Assembly: GCA_040752025.1 (NCBI GenBank)
Contig: JBFMFR010000019.1
Location: forward strand, 37,982-101,981
Source of the DNA: JBFMFR01 sp040752025
GTDB taxonomy: Bacteria; Chloroflexota; Anaerolineae; Anaerolineales; UBA4823
DNA length: 64,000 nt
Direction: 5' to 3'
Each line of letters begins with the position of its first letter. The stretch's first letter is position 1. The translations under genes and the position numbers were made by a program. Shown here in pieces: positions 26,701 to 33,974 of the stretch. Under the pieces are notes generated by a model. It made no database searches. It was not told the DNA's origin and saw only the letters and a list, made by a program, of their open reading frames with translations.

Positions 26701-26851
26701 AGCCGTCGAACGCGCCCGCCGCATGGGCCGCATCACCCCGCCCATCCGCGTCCGCCGCCTGCCCGACAGCTACCTGCTCCTGGACGGCCTCTACCGCCTG
26801 CGCGCCGCCAGCCAACTGGGCCTGGAGCGCATCCCGGCTGTGGTAGAATGA
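23789..26851 (+). CDS. Beta-CASP metallo-beta-lactamase ribonuclease with duplicated tail domains and a ParB-like C-terminus
   Basis: 1020 residues. Residues 1-450 form an MBL/beta-CASP nuclease of the CPSF73/RNase J group: THAHADHTG (motif 2), PAGHIAGAAM (motif 3), LISGDLS (motif 4), ILESTYGGR, SLSAHADEGQ and VLVHGDH. These bind two zincs and cut RNA. After 450 comes a long region not expected in the family. It holds two related modules of about 80 residues (YQEHIHSLQAATGW ... SGWKLLKGPAVY and YQEQIQALSRQLGW ... AGWNIQKGPSLY). The last 80 residues look ParB/sulfiredoxin-like (RRMGRITPPIRVRRLPDSYL, LLDGLYRLRAASQLGL), though the catalytic Arg/Glu of true ParB CTPases cannot be assigned. The DNA is strongly GC-rich. 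A palindromic repeat lies inside the frame near its end. RNA processing is likely; the tail's role is unknown. Confidence 0.88.
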   Translation: MRITFLGGADEVGGSSLLIEIAGRRLLVDAGIRPSPKARWGLGGDQLPHFSLIEQAGGLDAVLVTHAHADHTGALELIAERYPHIPFYATPVTIALARVLHQDSRRIMQTRLDEEGELPLFDDVAVSRLFASFVPVSFLTRLPLGEGLVATFYPAGHIAGAAMLGLHSEEGRILISGDLSISPQRTVDGARPPAFQPDVLILESTYGGRLHANRAVQERLLAKTVAEVLQGAGKVLIPAFALGRAQEVLLTLGEFRRRGELPAAPVWVDGMVRAICQTYTSFAADLPLALQERGAQFYDEVIRPVQSSEQRSAIIWEPGPAVIVSSSGMLSGGPSQAYARALAGKPQHAILLTGYQDEEAPGRRLQEVAQRGGGSIWLGKDKVDVQCRIAAYSLSAHADEGQLLSLAESLDPQEVVLVHGDHPARASLAKALEARTRPTHLPHAGQTLQFHFSLRKLWPSASLGAGRPLSLEALWKQVAAPAGGLFLLAELARLWWGEYTPSQLAELEQALKQDALYFLPDPLRPELYRAASPAQLERARQRREHMPAYRQAVGCWLALRQPGGDPLLACCLALAKDHLQVQSEDDALLQAWPEDVLQVFGPQPPEPQVLQQLSARQFTGAQASMEPNQALAFANQHFPPEARLRRAGYRLEQKLLVLTFDFPLAARQQYQEHIHSLQAATGWQIEIAPETNQEALKSLASSLLPSGWKLLKGPAVYREQQRLALTAAPPDPAADNANDNAAAIQSACQAFQQTSGFELEITLAQPVAAAPPPVYPSAEAGPIAASEPCEINAAYAAIKAALEGSTLYRASLKGDEIQLSFISPQVGGRYQEQIQALSRQLGWKLSINPQPNQGAILEAARALLLAAGWNIQKGPSLYPERGEVAVGLPQPPEEPALHRLQEAVYTQTGYQLVVNAPPPANAPVGAHGMRPDGIRPGTTPPTEHIVEISLALVRLSRRQQSLSLDPVKLSKAVERARRMGRITPPIRVRRLPDSYLLLDGLYRLRAASQLGLERIPAVVE
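26562..26580. repeat. REP-like palindrome inside the beta-CASP reading frame
   Basis: GGGCGCAT-GGT-ATGCGCCC is a perfect 8-bp stem with a 3-base loop; a related GGCATACGCCC follows 15 bases on. It encodes an odd low-complexity stretch (VGAHGMRPDGIRPG) between two domains, as expected for a dispersed palindromic element tolerated in frame. Confidence 0.6.
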
Positions 26852-26919
26852 AATCTCTGCGCTAATCTGCGCCATCTGCGGATGAATACCTGATACACGA
26901 TCACTTCGGACAACCCACC

Positions 26920-27687
26920 ATGAACAACTCCTCCTTGATTGAAACGCGCAACCTGGTCAAGCGCTACGGCGATAAAATCGCCGTCGACAACGTCAGCTTC
27001 GATGTCTTCAGCGGCGAGATTTTCGGCTTCCTCGGCCCTAACGGCGCCGGCAAGACCACCACCATCAAGATGATCGTCGGCCTCTTGCAGCCCACCTCCG
27101 GCACAGTCAAGGTCGGCGGCTTCGATGTACAGCAGCAGCCCATCCAGGCCAAGACCATCAACGGCTACGTGCCCGACGAGCCCAACCTGTACGCCAAGCT
27201 CAGCGGGCGCGAGTTGCTGCGCTTCGTTGGCGACCTGTATAATCTCAGCCGCCCGCAGACTGAGCGGCGTATCGATGAACTGCTGCGTCTTTTCGATCTG
27301 GTTCATGCCGCCGACGACACAGTGGACTCCTACAGCCACGGCATGCAGCAGAAAACCTCCCTGGCTGCCGCCCTGATGCACGACCCCAGGGTTCTGGTGT
27401 TGGACGAGCCCACCGTCGGCCTGGACCCCAAGTCAGCCCGACTGATCAAGGACATCCTGCGCCAGATGGCTGAGCGCGGCGCCGCCGTCTTCCTCTCCAC
27501 CCACATCCTGGAGATCGCCGAGCGCATGTGCGATCGCATCGGCATCATCAACAAAGGCAGCCTGATCGCCGTCGGCACCATGAGTGAGTTGCGCGCCCTG
27601 GGCAGCGGCGAGTCTAGCCTGGAAGACATCTTCCTCTCCCTCACCGGAGGCACTGAATACGCCGAGATCGCCGAGGTGCTGGCGTGA
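26920..27687 (+). CDS. ABC transporter ATP-binding protein (ABC-2 type exporter)
   Basis: 255 residues. Walker A LGPNGAGKTT, Q-loop GYVPDEPNLYAKLSG, a degenerate signature YSHGMQQK in place of LSGGQ, Walker B VLVLDEPTVGLDPK and the switch His in FLSTHILEIAERM. The YSHGMQQK form is normal for ABC-2 drug and polysaccharide-type ATPases. It overlaps the permease gene by four bases (GTGA) and should work with it as an exporter. It is the first gene of a run of four on the plus strand, up to 32793. Confidence 0.92.
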   Translation: MNNSSLIETRNLVKRYGDKIAVDNVSFDVFSGEIFGFLGPNGAGKTTTIKMIVGLLQPTSGTVKVGGFDVQQQPIQAKTINGYVPDEPNLYAKLSGRELLRFVGDLYNLSRPQTERRIDELLRLFDLVHAADDTVDSYSHGMQQKTSLAAALMHDPRVLVLDEPTVGLDPKSARLIKDILRQMAERGAAVFLSTHILEIAERMCDRIGIINKGSLIAVGTMSELRALGSGESSLEDIFLSLTGGTEYAEIAEVLA

Positions 27688-29456
27688 GCGAACTGATCGC
27701 CCATGACCCTGGAGCCGCTCCCAGCGCCGCGGCGATCTGGCCGGCCGTCTGGAAGCTGATGCGCCTGCGCCTGGTGATCATGATCAGCGGCTTCCGCCGC
27801 GCCCGCCTGCGCGCCAAGATCGGCACAGTTGTCCTGGGCCTGTTCTTCCTCGGCCTGCTGGCCGGCGCATTTGCCGTCAGTTGGTTCATCCTGCGCGCCC
27901 TGCGTTCTCCCGAGCTAAGCCAGTACGTGGGCGACATGACGCCCTTGCTGCAAAGCGTACCCGTACTGTTGGTAGGCGGGGCCTTCGTTGGCGTACTGCT
28001 CACCAGCTTCGGTGTGCTGCTCCAGGCCCTCTACCTGGCCGGCGATATGGATTTCCTGCTCAGCGCCCCGCTGCCTATCCGCGCCGTCTTCCTCACCAAG
28101 CTCTTGCAGGCCATCCTGCCCAACTTCGGTTTAATCTGCCTGTTCGCCCTGCCGGTACTCTTCGGCCTGGGCATTTCGGGCAGCTACAATATCCTCTACT
28201 ATCCCCTGGTCATCCTGGTGTTGGTCGCCCTGGCCCTGGCTGCCGCCGGCCTCTCCAGCCTGTTGGTCATGCTGGTCGTGCGCATCTTCCCTGCCCGGCG
28301 CGTTGCCGAAGTGCTCGGCTTTCTGGGCGCTACCATCTCCTTCCTGTGCTCGCAATCCGGCCAGTTCGCCCGCTTCAGCGAGCCCAGCCCTGAGCAGGCT
28401 GCCCAGGCCATCCAGGCATTCGAGCGCCTGAACAACCCCTGGCTGCCGCTGGCCTGGGCCGGGCGCGGCCTGATCGATATCGGTGAAGGTCGCTGGTTGC
28501 CTGGCCTGCTCTATTTAGGCCTTACCCTGGGAGCCTGTGGCCTGGCTTTCGTCCTGGCGCTCAACACCGCCGAGCGCCTGTATTACACTGGCTGGGCCAG
28601 TATGCAAGCTCGCGCCCAGAAGAAGAAAAAAGTGGCGCGCTCCGCTCGGGCTGCCCGCCCGGCGCCCCTGGTGAGCCTGGCCGAGCGCCGCATTCCTCCG
28701 GCGTTGCGCGCCATCATCGTCAAAGACTGGCTGGTGCTGCGCCGTGACCTGCGCAACATGTCGCAGCTCGTCACCCCACTCATCCTCGGCATCGTCTATG
28801 CCTTTATGTTCCTGCGCGGCGGCGGTGAGATGCCTACCGGGCGCGGCGAAGCCCCCGAATTGGTCATGCAGGCCCTGGGCAACGCCGCCCTGTACGCCAA
28901 TGTGGGCATATCCCTCTTCGTCGGCTGGATGCTGCTCGGGCGACTGGCCGGCATGGGCTTCTCGCAGGAAGGCAAGAACTACTGGATCATCAAAGTCGCC
29001 CCCATTGGCGCTGGCACGCTCATCATCGCCAAGTTCCTGGTCGCCTACCTGCCCGTTGTCGCTCTGAGTTGGCTCTTTCTGCTGGTCATGTGGCTGATCC
29101 AGCGCCCAGGCCTGGGCATGCTGCTCTTCGCCTTGCCCGTCATCGCCCTCAGCATCGCCGGTAACGCCGGCATTAACCTGACCTTCGGCATTACCGGGGC
29201 CAACATGAAATGGGATGATCCGCGCCACATGCAGAGGGGCAGCGCCAGTTGCCTGGGCGCCCTGTTCACCATGCTCTACCTGCCCCTCAACCTGCTGTTG
29301 TTCTTCGGCCCCCCCATCCTCTTTGCCATTTTCAACCTGTCCGAAACCCTCGGCCAGCTCGTTGGACTGGCCCTGGGCGGCATCTTCAGCCTGCTCTGCA
29401 CCATCCTACCCCTCTGGTTAGTGCGCCAGCGCGTCGTCCGCCTGGGCGAAGACTGA
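27684..29456 (+). CDS. ABC-2 type exporter permease (large, two bundles of helices)
   Basis: 590 residues from GTG 27684, overlapping the ATPase stop. About 12 to 14 hydrophobic helices in two groups are separated by a basic loop (about 310-335, RAQKKKKVARSARAARP). The second half shows LRAIIVKDWLVLRRDLRNMSQLVTPLILG, typical of putative ABC exporter permeases of Gram-positive and Chloroflexota bacteria. The length suggests a fusion of two ordinary ABC-2 permeases, so one copy per transporter. Substrate unknown. Confidence 0.88.
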   Translation: MSELIAHDPGAAPSAAAIWPAVWKLMRLRLVIMISGFRRARLRAKIGTVVLGLFFLGLLAGAFAVSWFILRALRSPELSQYVGDMTPLLQSVPVLLVGGAFVGVLLTSFGVLLQALYLAGDMDFLLSAPLPIRAVFLTKLLQAILPNFGLICLFALPVLFGLGISGSYNILYYPLVILVLVALALAAAGLSSLLVMLVVRIFPARRVAEVLGFLGATISFLCSQSGQFARFSEPSPEQAAQAIQAFERLNNPWLPLAWAGRGLIDIGEGRWLPGLLYLGLTLGACGLAFVLALNTAERLYYTGWASMQARAQKKKKVARSARAARPAPLVSLAERRIPPALRAIIVKDWLVLRRDLRNMSQLVTPLILGIVYAFMFLRGGGEMPTGRGEAPELVMQALGNAALYANVGISLFVGWMLLGRLAGMGFSQEGKNYWIIKVAPIGAGTLIIAKFLVAYLPVVALSWLFLLVMWLIQRPGLGMLLFALPVIALSIAGNAGINLTFGITGANMKWDDPRHMQRGSASCLGALFTMLYLPLNLLLFFGPPILFAIFNLSETLGQLVGLALGGIFSLLCTILPLWLVRQRVVRLGED

Positions 29457-29506
29457 CCCCCTGGGAACGCCGGGCCCCAGCTCGGCAGCTCCGCCCGATC
29501 GAACCC

Positions 29507-31741
29507 ATGCCGCCCGACCAACCTCCCCTACCCACCCCTGACCCCGACGTGCGCCTGACAGCCATCGGCCTGAACAAGTGGGTGCGCAAGGACCTCAACC
29601 TGCTCCAGGACATCTCCCTGTGCATCCAGCCCAATGAGTTCGTTATAGTCGTCGGGCAGAGCGGCGGCGGCAAATCCACCCTGCTGGATGCCCTTTCCGG
29701 CTATCGCCCCGCCACCCACGGCCAGGTCTTTGCCAACGATGCCGATGTCTATAAAAACTACGATGCCATCCGCGCCCTCACCGGCTACGTTCCCCAGCGC
29801 GACATCATCCACATGGAGCTGACCGTCTACGAGGCCCTGGATTACGCTGCCCGCCTGCGCCTCCCCCGCCATACCAGGAAAGCCGAGCGCCGCCAACGCA
29901 TCCTGGAAGTACTCGACGAGCTCGACCTGGCCCACCGCAAGGATGTTGTCGTCAGCCGCCTGAGTGGTGGTCAGCAGAAGCGCGTCTCCATCGGCGTCGA
30001 ATTGCTCACCCGCCCACCGCTCTTCTTCCTGGACGAGCCTACCTCCGGCCTGGACCCCGGCACCGAGACTTCTCTCATGCACCTGCTGCGCCGCCTGGCC
30101 GACCAGGGCCGCACCGTTGTACTGGTTACCCACACCACCAAGAACGTCAAACTGGCCGATCAAGTCGTCTTCCTGGCGCGCGGCGGCTACCTGGCCTGGT
30201 TCGGCCCGCCCGAAGAAGCCCTGCGCTACTTCGACGCCTTCCGCACCGAGGCAGAGCAACAGGCCGGGCCGATGGAATTCGATGAAATCTACGCCTTGCT
30301 CGAAGACCCCACCAAAGGTTCAGCTCAGGAGTGGTCCGAGCGTTACCGGAGCAGTCCGGCCTACCAGCAGCATGTCGAAGCCGGCCTGCGCCAAAACGAA
30401 GGCGCTGGCAAAGCCCCCAGCCTGCGACAGCGCCTGGTGCAGGCCAGGGACAGCTACCTGCAGCAGATCTCGCCTTTTACCCAATTCCTGGTGCTCTCGG
30501 CGCGCAACCTGCGCATCCTGGCCCGCGACCGCATCAGCCTGATCCTCATGCTCTTGGCCCCCCTGCTGGTAGGCGGTCTGGATTGGCTCATCGCCTCGGT
30601 CATGGGCGCCGACGTTTACGATTTCCAGCACGGTTCTCCGATGGCCGCCGTGCAGTCGCTCTCCCTGTTGACCCTCTACACCCTGATGGTCGCCAGCCTG
30701 TCGCAGATGCGCGAGTTCACCAAAGAGACCGCCATCTACAAGCGCGAGCGCATGGTCAACCTGCGCCTGCTGCCCTACATCGGCTCCAAAGTCTGGTTCG
30801 CCGCTCTGCTCAGCCTGTTCCACGCCGCCGCCTACACCCAGGTGCGCTACCTGGCCTTCGACATGCCCGGAGGACAGACCGAGTTCTGGATGATCTTCGT
30901 CACCCTCTACCTGGGGGTCCTGGCTGGCATGGCCCTGGGTCTGCTCGCTTCCGCCCTGGCCCCCAACACCTCCGCCGCCCCCATGATCACCATCCTGCTG
31001 CTCATCCCTACCACCGTGCTCAGCGGAGCCCTGGTGCAGTTGCCCCCGCGCCTCAGCGCCGTCTCTTCCTCCCACTGGGTCTTCCGCGGCCTGGTCGCCA
31101 TCACCGGCGTTGGCGCTGACGTGGCCGCCGACGACTGCTGGCAGTTCCCCCTCGAGCTGCGCCAGGCCATGACCGTGGATGATAAGCTCGCCCTGGGCTG
31201 CCGCTGCATGGGCGTCAACATGTTCGCTCCCGGCTCCTGCAACTACCCCGGCCTGGGCGGGTTCTACACCTCCCAGATCGACCAGCCGCCCCCCGAGCGC
31301 CCCCCCGACCTGGGCGAAGCCCCTGCTCCTCCCACCTTCCCCCCACCACCTGCCGAGCCTGAAGACGCCTACGACAAAGTCGCCGTAGCTGCCTATCTCA
31401 ACGCTCTGCAAGCCTACCAGGCCGACGTTGCCCGCCTGCAAGCCGGCTTCCAGGAGCAGGTCGACGCCTACAAGCTCACCAGCGCCGTCTACCAGGCCGA
31501 AATGAGCGCCTACCAGGAACAGCTCAGCAAGTGGTACGTGGGCCGCTCGGCTGCCGTTGGCGCCGGTGAAGCCACCATCGCTGCCCTGCAAGAGCGCTTC
31601 GGCTGGGCCTTCGTGCGCAAAGATGATCCGCAGGTCTTCCAGGCCGCCATCTTCGAAATCTGGCAGGCCCAGGGCGTGATCATCGCCATCCAGCTTGCCT
31701 TGGCGGTGCTGCTGGTCAAACGCCGCGACGCCAGCAACTGA
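29507..31741 (+). CDS. ABCG-like half transporter (ATPase fused to ABC-2 permease) with a Pro-rich coiled insert
   Basis: 744 residues from ATG 29507; the frame is open much further upstream inside the previous gene. The ATPase comes first (about 15-260): Walker A GQSGGGKST, ABCG-type signature LSGGQQKRVSIGVELL, Walker B LFFLDEPTSGLDPG, switch His in VLVTHTTKNVKLAD. Membrane helices follow from about 335, so the order is ABCG/White-like. Between the last two helices is an insert of about 120 residues. It starts with a proline-rich stretch (PPPERPPDLGEAPAPP) and continues as a long Ala/Gln/Tyr-rich helix (about 600-700), predicted outside the membrane. No ribosome site is obvious, so translation may depend on the upstream gene. 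Confidence 0.88.
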   Translation: MPPDQPPLPTPDPDVRLTAIGLNKWVRKDLNLLQDISLCIQPNEFVIVVGQSGGGKSTLLDALSGYRPATHGQVFANDADVYKNYDAIRALTGYVPQRDIIHMELTVYEALDYAARLRLPRHTRKAERRQRILEVLDELDLAHRKDVVVSRLSGGQQKRVSIGVELLTRPPLFFLDEPTSGLDPGTETSLMHLLRRLADQGRTVVLVTHTTKNVKLADQVVFLARGGYLAWFGPPEEALRYFDAFRTEAEQQAGPMEFDEIYALLEDPTKGSAQEWSERYRSSPAYQQHVEAGLRQNEGAGKAPSLRQRLVQARDSYLQQISPFTQFLVLSARNLRILARDRISLILMLLAPLLVGGLDWLIASVMGADVYDFQHGSPMAAVQSLSLLTLYTLMVASLSQMREFTKETAIYKRERMVNLRLLPYIGSKVWFAALLSLFHAAAYTQVRYLAFDMPGGQTEFWMIFVTLYLGVLAGMALGLLASALAPNTSAAPMITILLLIPTTVLSGALVQLPPRLSAVSSSHWVFRGLVAITGVGADVAADDCWQFPLELRQAMTVDDKLALGCRCMGVNMFAPGSCNYPGLGGFYTSQIDQPPPERPPDLGEAPAPPTFPPPPAEPEDAYDKVAVAAYLNALQAYQADVARLQAGFQEQVDAYKLTSAVYQAEMSAYQEQLSKWYVGRSAAVGAGEATIAALQERFGWAFVRKDDPQVFQAAIFEIWQAQGVIIAIQLALAVLLVKRRDASN

Positions 31742-31752
31742 CAGGTGACCCC

Positions 31753-32793
31753 ATGCAAACCCGAACACCCCCCTGGCTCGCCCTGCTCCTGATCGTGGTA
31801 CTGCTTGCTGGCTGCACCAGTACCACACCCAGCCCTGACCCCACCCTGCAAGCCAGGGTTGAGCGTTTTTCCCAGACCGTCACGGCCCGCGCCGAAGGAC
31901 AGGGCCAGGGACTGCAAAGCGTGCAGACCCTGGCTGCCCAGGCCACCCAGACCAGCCAGGCCCTCCAGGCTACGCGTGACGCCGAAGACGCCGCCGCCCA
32001 GGCCTCCCGCTACGCCACCGCCACCTACCAGGCCCCTGTTCTGGCTGAGTTGCCTCTCTACGGCCTGGACGGCTCCAACGGGCAACTGGCCTGGATGCAC
32101 CCCCCGGTCGACCTGGACATCGAAGGCTACCGCTCCGAAGAGTTCGCCAACGAGTACGCCCAGGTCACCGCCCGCGACTTCATCCTCGTCGCCGACATCA
32201 CCTGGGACACCAAGTACGGCGCTTCCGGCTGCGGCTTCGCCCTGCGTTCGGATGGCGAGGCCCAGACCGCCAACCAGTACCTGGTCATGTACTCGCGCTC
32301 CGCCAATGGGCACGCCTACTTCCTGGCCCAGGCCGCCGGCAAAGTCGCCAACTTCCGCAATTTCTACGCCAACTGGCTCGATCCCCAGTTCAAGTGGGAG
32401 AACGGCAGCACCAACCGCCTGGCGGTCAGCGCCATCGGGCCGAAGCTCTCGGTCTACTCAAATTACACCCTCATCGGCGAGATCGACACCACCCAACCGC
32501 CGCCAGCATTACCAGACCTGCCCGCCGCGCCAGTCAAACCCACCCGCCCAGGGGGCAAGCTCAGCAGCGCCGCCCTCAAGGCTTACCAGGACGAGCTGCT
32601 GCGCTACCAGATGCAGCTCGAAGTCTTCAACCAGCTTGCCAACACCGTCAAGCGCTACCATTCCTCGGCGGTCAAGGCCTACCAGACCAGTGATACCGCC
32701 TTCGAAGAAGGCTTCGTTGGCTTCTTCGCCTTCGCCTACTCCGGCTACGTCAAGTGCCGCTTCGACAACGCTTGGCTGTGGCTGATCGAATAG
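31753..32793 (+). CDS. Putative lipoprotein linked to the ABCG-like transporter
   Basis: 346 residues. The signal peptide ends in LLAGCTST (Cys about 21). An Ala/Gln/Thr-rich helical stretch (about 30-90) leads to a beta-rich domain (about 100-240: RDFILVADITWDT, GCGFALRSD, YLVMYSRSANGHAYFLAQ) that looks like a concanavalin/DUF1080-type fold. A helical tail rich in Tyr/Gln (AYQDELLRYQMQLEVFNQ) resembles in composition the external insert of the transporter encoded 11 bases upstream, so the two may interact outside the cell. The domain assignment is tentative; no enzymatic motif is visible. Confidence 0.8.
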   Translation: MQTRTPPWLALLLIVVLLAGCTSTTPSPDPTLQARVERFSQTVTARAEGQGQGLQSVQTLAAQATQTSQALQATRDAEDAAAQASRYATATYQAPVLAELPLYGLDGSNGQLAWMHPPVDLDIEGYRSEEFANEYAQVTARDFILVADITWDTKYGASGCGFALRSDGEAQTANQYLVMYSRSANGHAYFLAQAAGKVANFRNFYANWLDPQFKWENGSTNRLAVSAIGPKLSVYSNYTLIGEIDTTQPPPALPDLPAAPVKPTRPGGKLSSAALKAYQDELLRYQMQLEVFNQLANTVKRYHSSAVKAYQTSDTAFEEGFVGFFAFAYSGYVKCRFDNAWLWLIE

Positions 32794-32796
32794 GCC

Positions 32797-33807
32797 TCAA
32801 GCTTCCCAATCCCACACCAACCGCCCCAGTTCCTCCAGCGTCTCCACCTGGCCCGCCTCTGGCAAAGCCGTGAAGACGCAGCCCATCACATCGAAACGGT
32901 GCAGCAGCGCCACGCTCAGCGCCTTGCGGGGGAAATCCTCCCGTAGCCAGGACAGCGGATCATAAGCCTGCATAAACGCCCGCAGCAAACGCCGGTCACA
33001 GGCAAACAGGTCCAGGTGCAGAGCCGCCAGCTCGTAGAGCAGATTCCCCACCTGTGCGTCTCCCCAGTCGATCACCGCTGCTGTGTGCCAGGTATCATCT
33101 TCCAAACTCCCCAGGATGTGGTCGCGCGTCAGGTCGGCGTGGATCAGGTGTGGGGCATCCTCCAATGAAACCAGGCGCTCAGGCGGCAGCACATAAGCCC
33201 CGATCTGCTCCACCAGCCGCTCAGGCAGGCTGCCCCAGGCGCGCTGATTTTCGCTGCAGTTTCTCCATTGCTCATCCAGGAAGGCCAGGTATTCTTCCCA
33301 GCCTGGCTGAAATACACCGCCGGCTGGCAGTGGGCGGCCGTGCAGCCGCCGTACCATGTGTCCCAGTTCACTGGCCAACTGTTGCAAAGAGGCCAGGCCA
33401 ACTTGCCCGTAGCCCTCCCCGATGCTCACCCCTGGAACGAATCTGAAAATCAAGTAGGGCCAGGGCCAACCCGGTCCTGCCTCGGATCCGCCTGCTGGGA
33501 ATAGCTCGCCCTGTGCGCACACCTCCGGCGCCGCCAACGGCGCTTGCGCCACACCCTCCTCCAGCCAGTTGCCCAAAATCCGCTCCGTCTCGAAAGCCTG
33601 TTCCCCATCGAACAGCCGCCCGAAGAACTTGACCACCCAATGATCATCCACAATGAAAGTGGGGTAAGTGCCCGGCGTGCCCGCCCGCACCTGCCCCGCC
33701 GTCCAGCCGTGGCGATTGCAAACCTCCTCCACGTAGGGCGCCCACAACCGCACTTCGGTGAAAACCTCGCGGTAGATTTCCAGCGATTCGAGCTCTGACA
33801 GATCCAT
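32797..33807 (-). CDS. Aminoglycoside phosphotransferase (APH)-like kinase
   Basis: 336 residues. A shortened N-lobe with the nucleotide-binding Lys probably in WVVKFF, then LIFRFVPGVSIGEG at the hinge, the Brenner motif LIHADLTRDHILG (HxDxxxxH/N type, catalytic Asp) and AAVIDWGDAQVGNLLYELAAL (DFG-like Asp). The family phosphorylates small molecules such as antibiotics, homoserine or choline-like alcohols. Nothing in the context shows the substrate. It ends three bases from the convergent lipoprotein gene. Its -10 box is only seven bases from the ATG, so the mRNA may be leaderless. Confidence 0.85.
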   Translation of the reverse strand: MDLSELESLEIYREVFTEVRLWAPYVEEVCNRHGWTAGQVRAGTPGTYPTFIVDDHWVVKFFGRLFDGEQAFETERILGNWLEEGVAQAPLAAPEVCAQGELFPAGGSEAGPGWPWPYLIFRFVPGVSIGEGYGQVGLASLQQLASELGHMVRRLHGRPLPAGGVFQPGWEEYLAFLDEQWRNCSENQRAWGSLPERLVEQIGAYVLPPERLVSLEDAPHLIHADLTRDHILGSLEDDTWHTAAVIDWGDAQVGNLLYELAALHLDLFACDRRLLRAFMQAYDPLSWLREDFPRKALSVALLHRFDVMGCVFTALPEAGQVETLEELGRLVWDWEA

Positions 33808-33813
33808 ATGGAA

Positions 33814-33839
33814 AATTATACTCCAGGGTCATATGACCC
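33814..33839 (-). promoter_or_regulatory. Promoter -10 and overlapping palindrome of the APH-like gene
   Basis: On the minus strand TATAAT (33819-33814) ends seven bases before the ATG. Directly upstream lies a perfect 14-bp palindrome, GGGTCATATGACCC (33826-33839), placed where a repressor would block RNA polymerase. No good -35 hexamer is seen. Confidence 0.5.
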
Positions 33840-33974
33840 CTCAGGTGACCTCCGGCACTAGCGCACAGGCCTCCCCCGGTGATATCATCTCATCAAGATC
33901 ACAAACAGTGCGCCAAGCAAATCCGCTGAGCGCTTACACTGTGCGAGTTTTCAACCAACGATAAGGAGTAAACC

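Noticed and set aside
30320..31828. Minus-strand frame of 502 codons opposite the ABCG-like transporter
   Set aside because: Antisense shadow; the plus-strand frame carries all ABC motifs.
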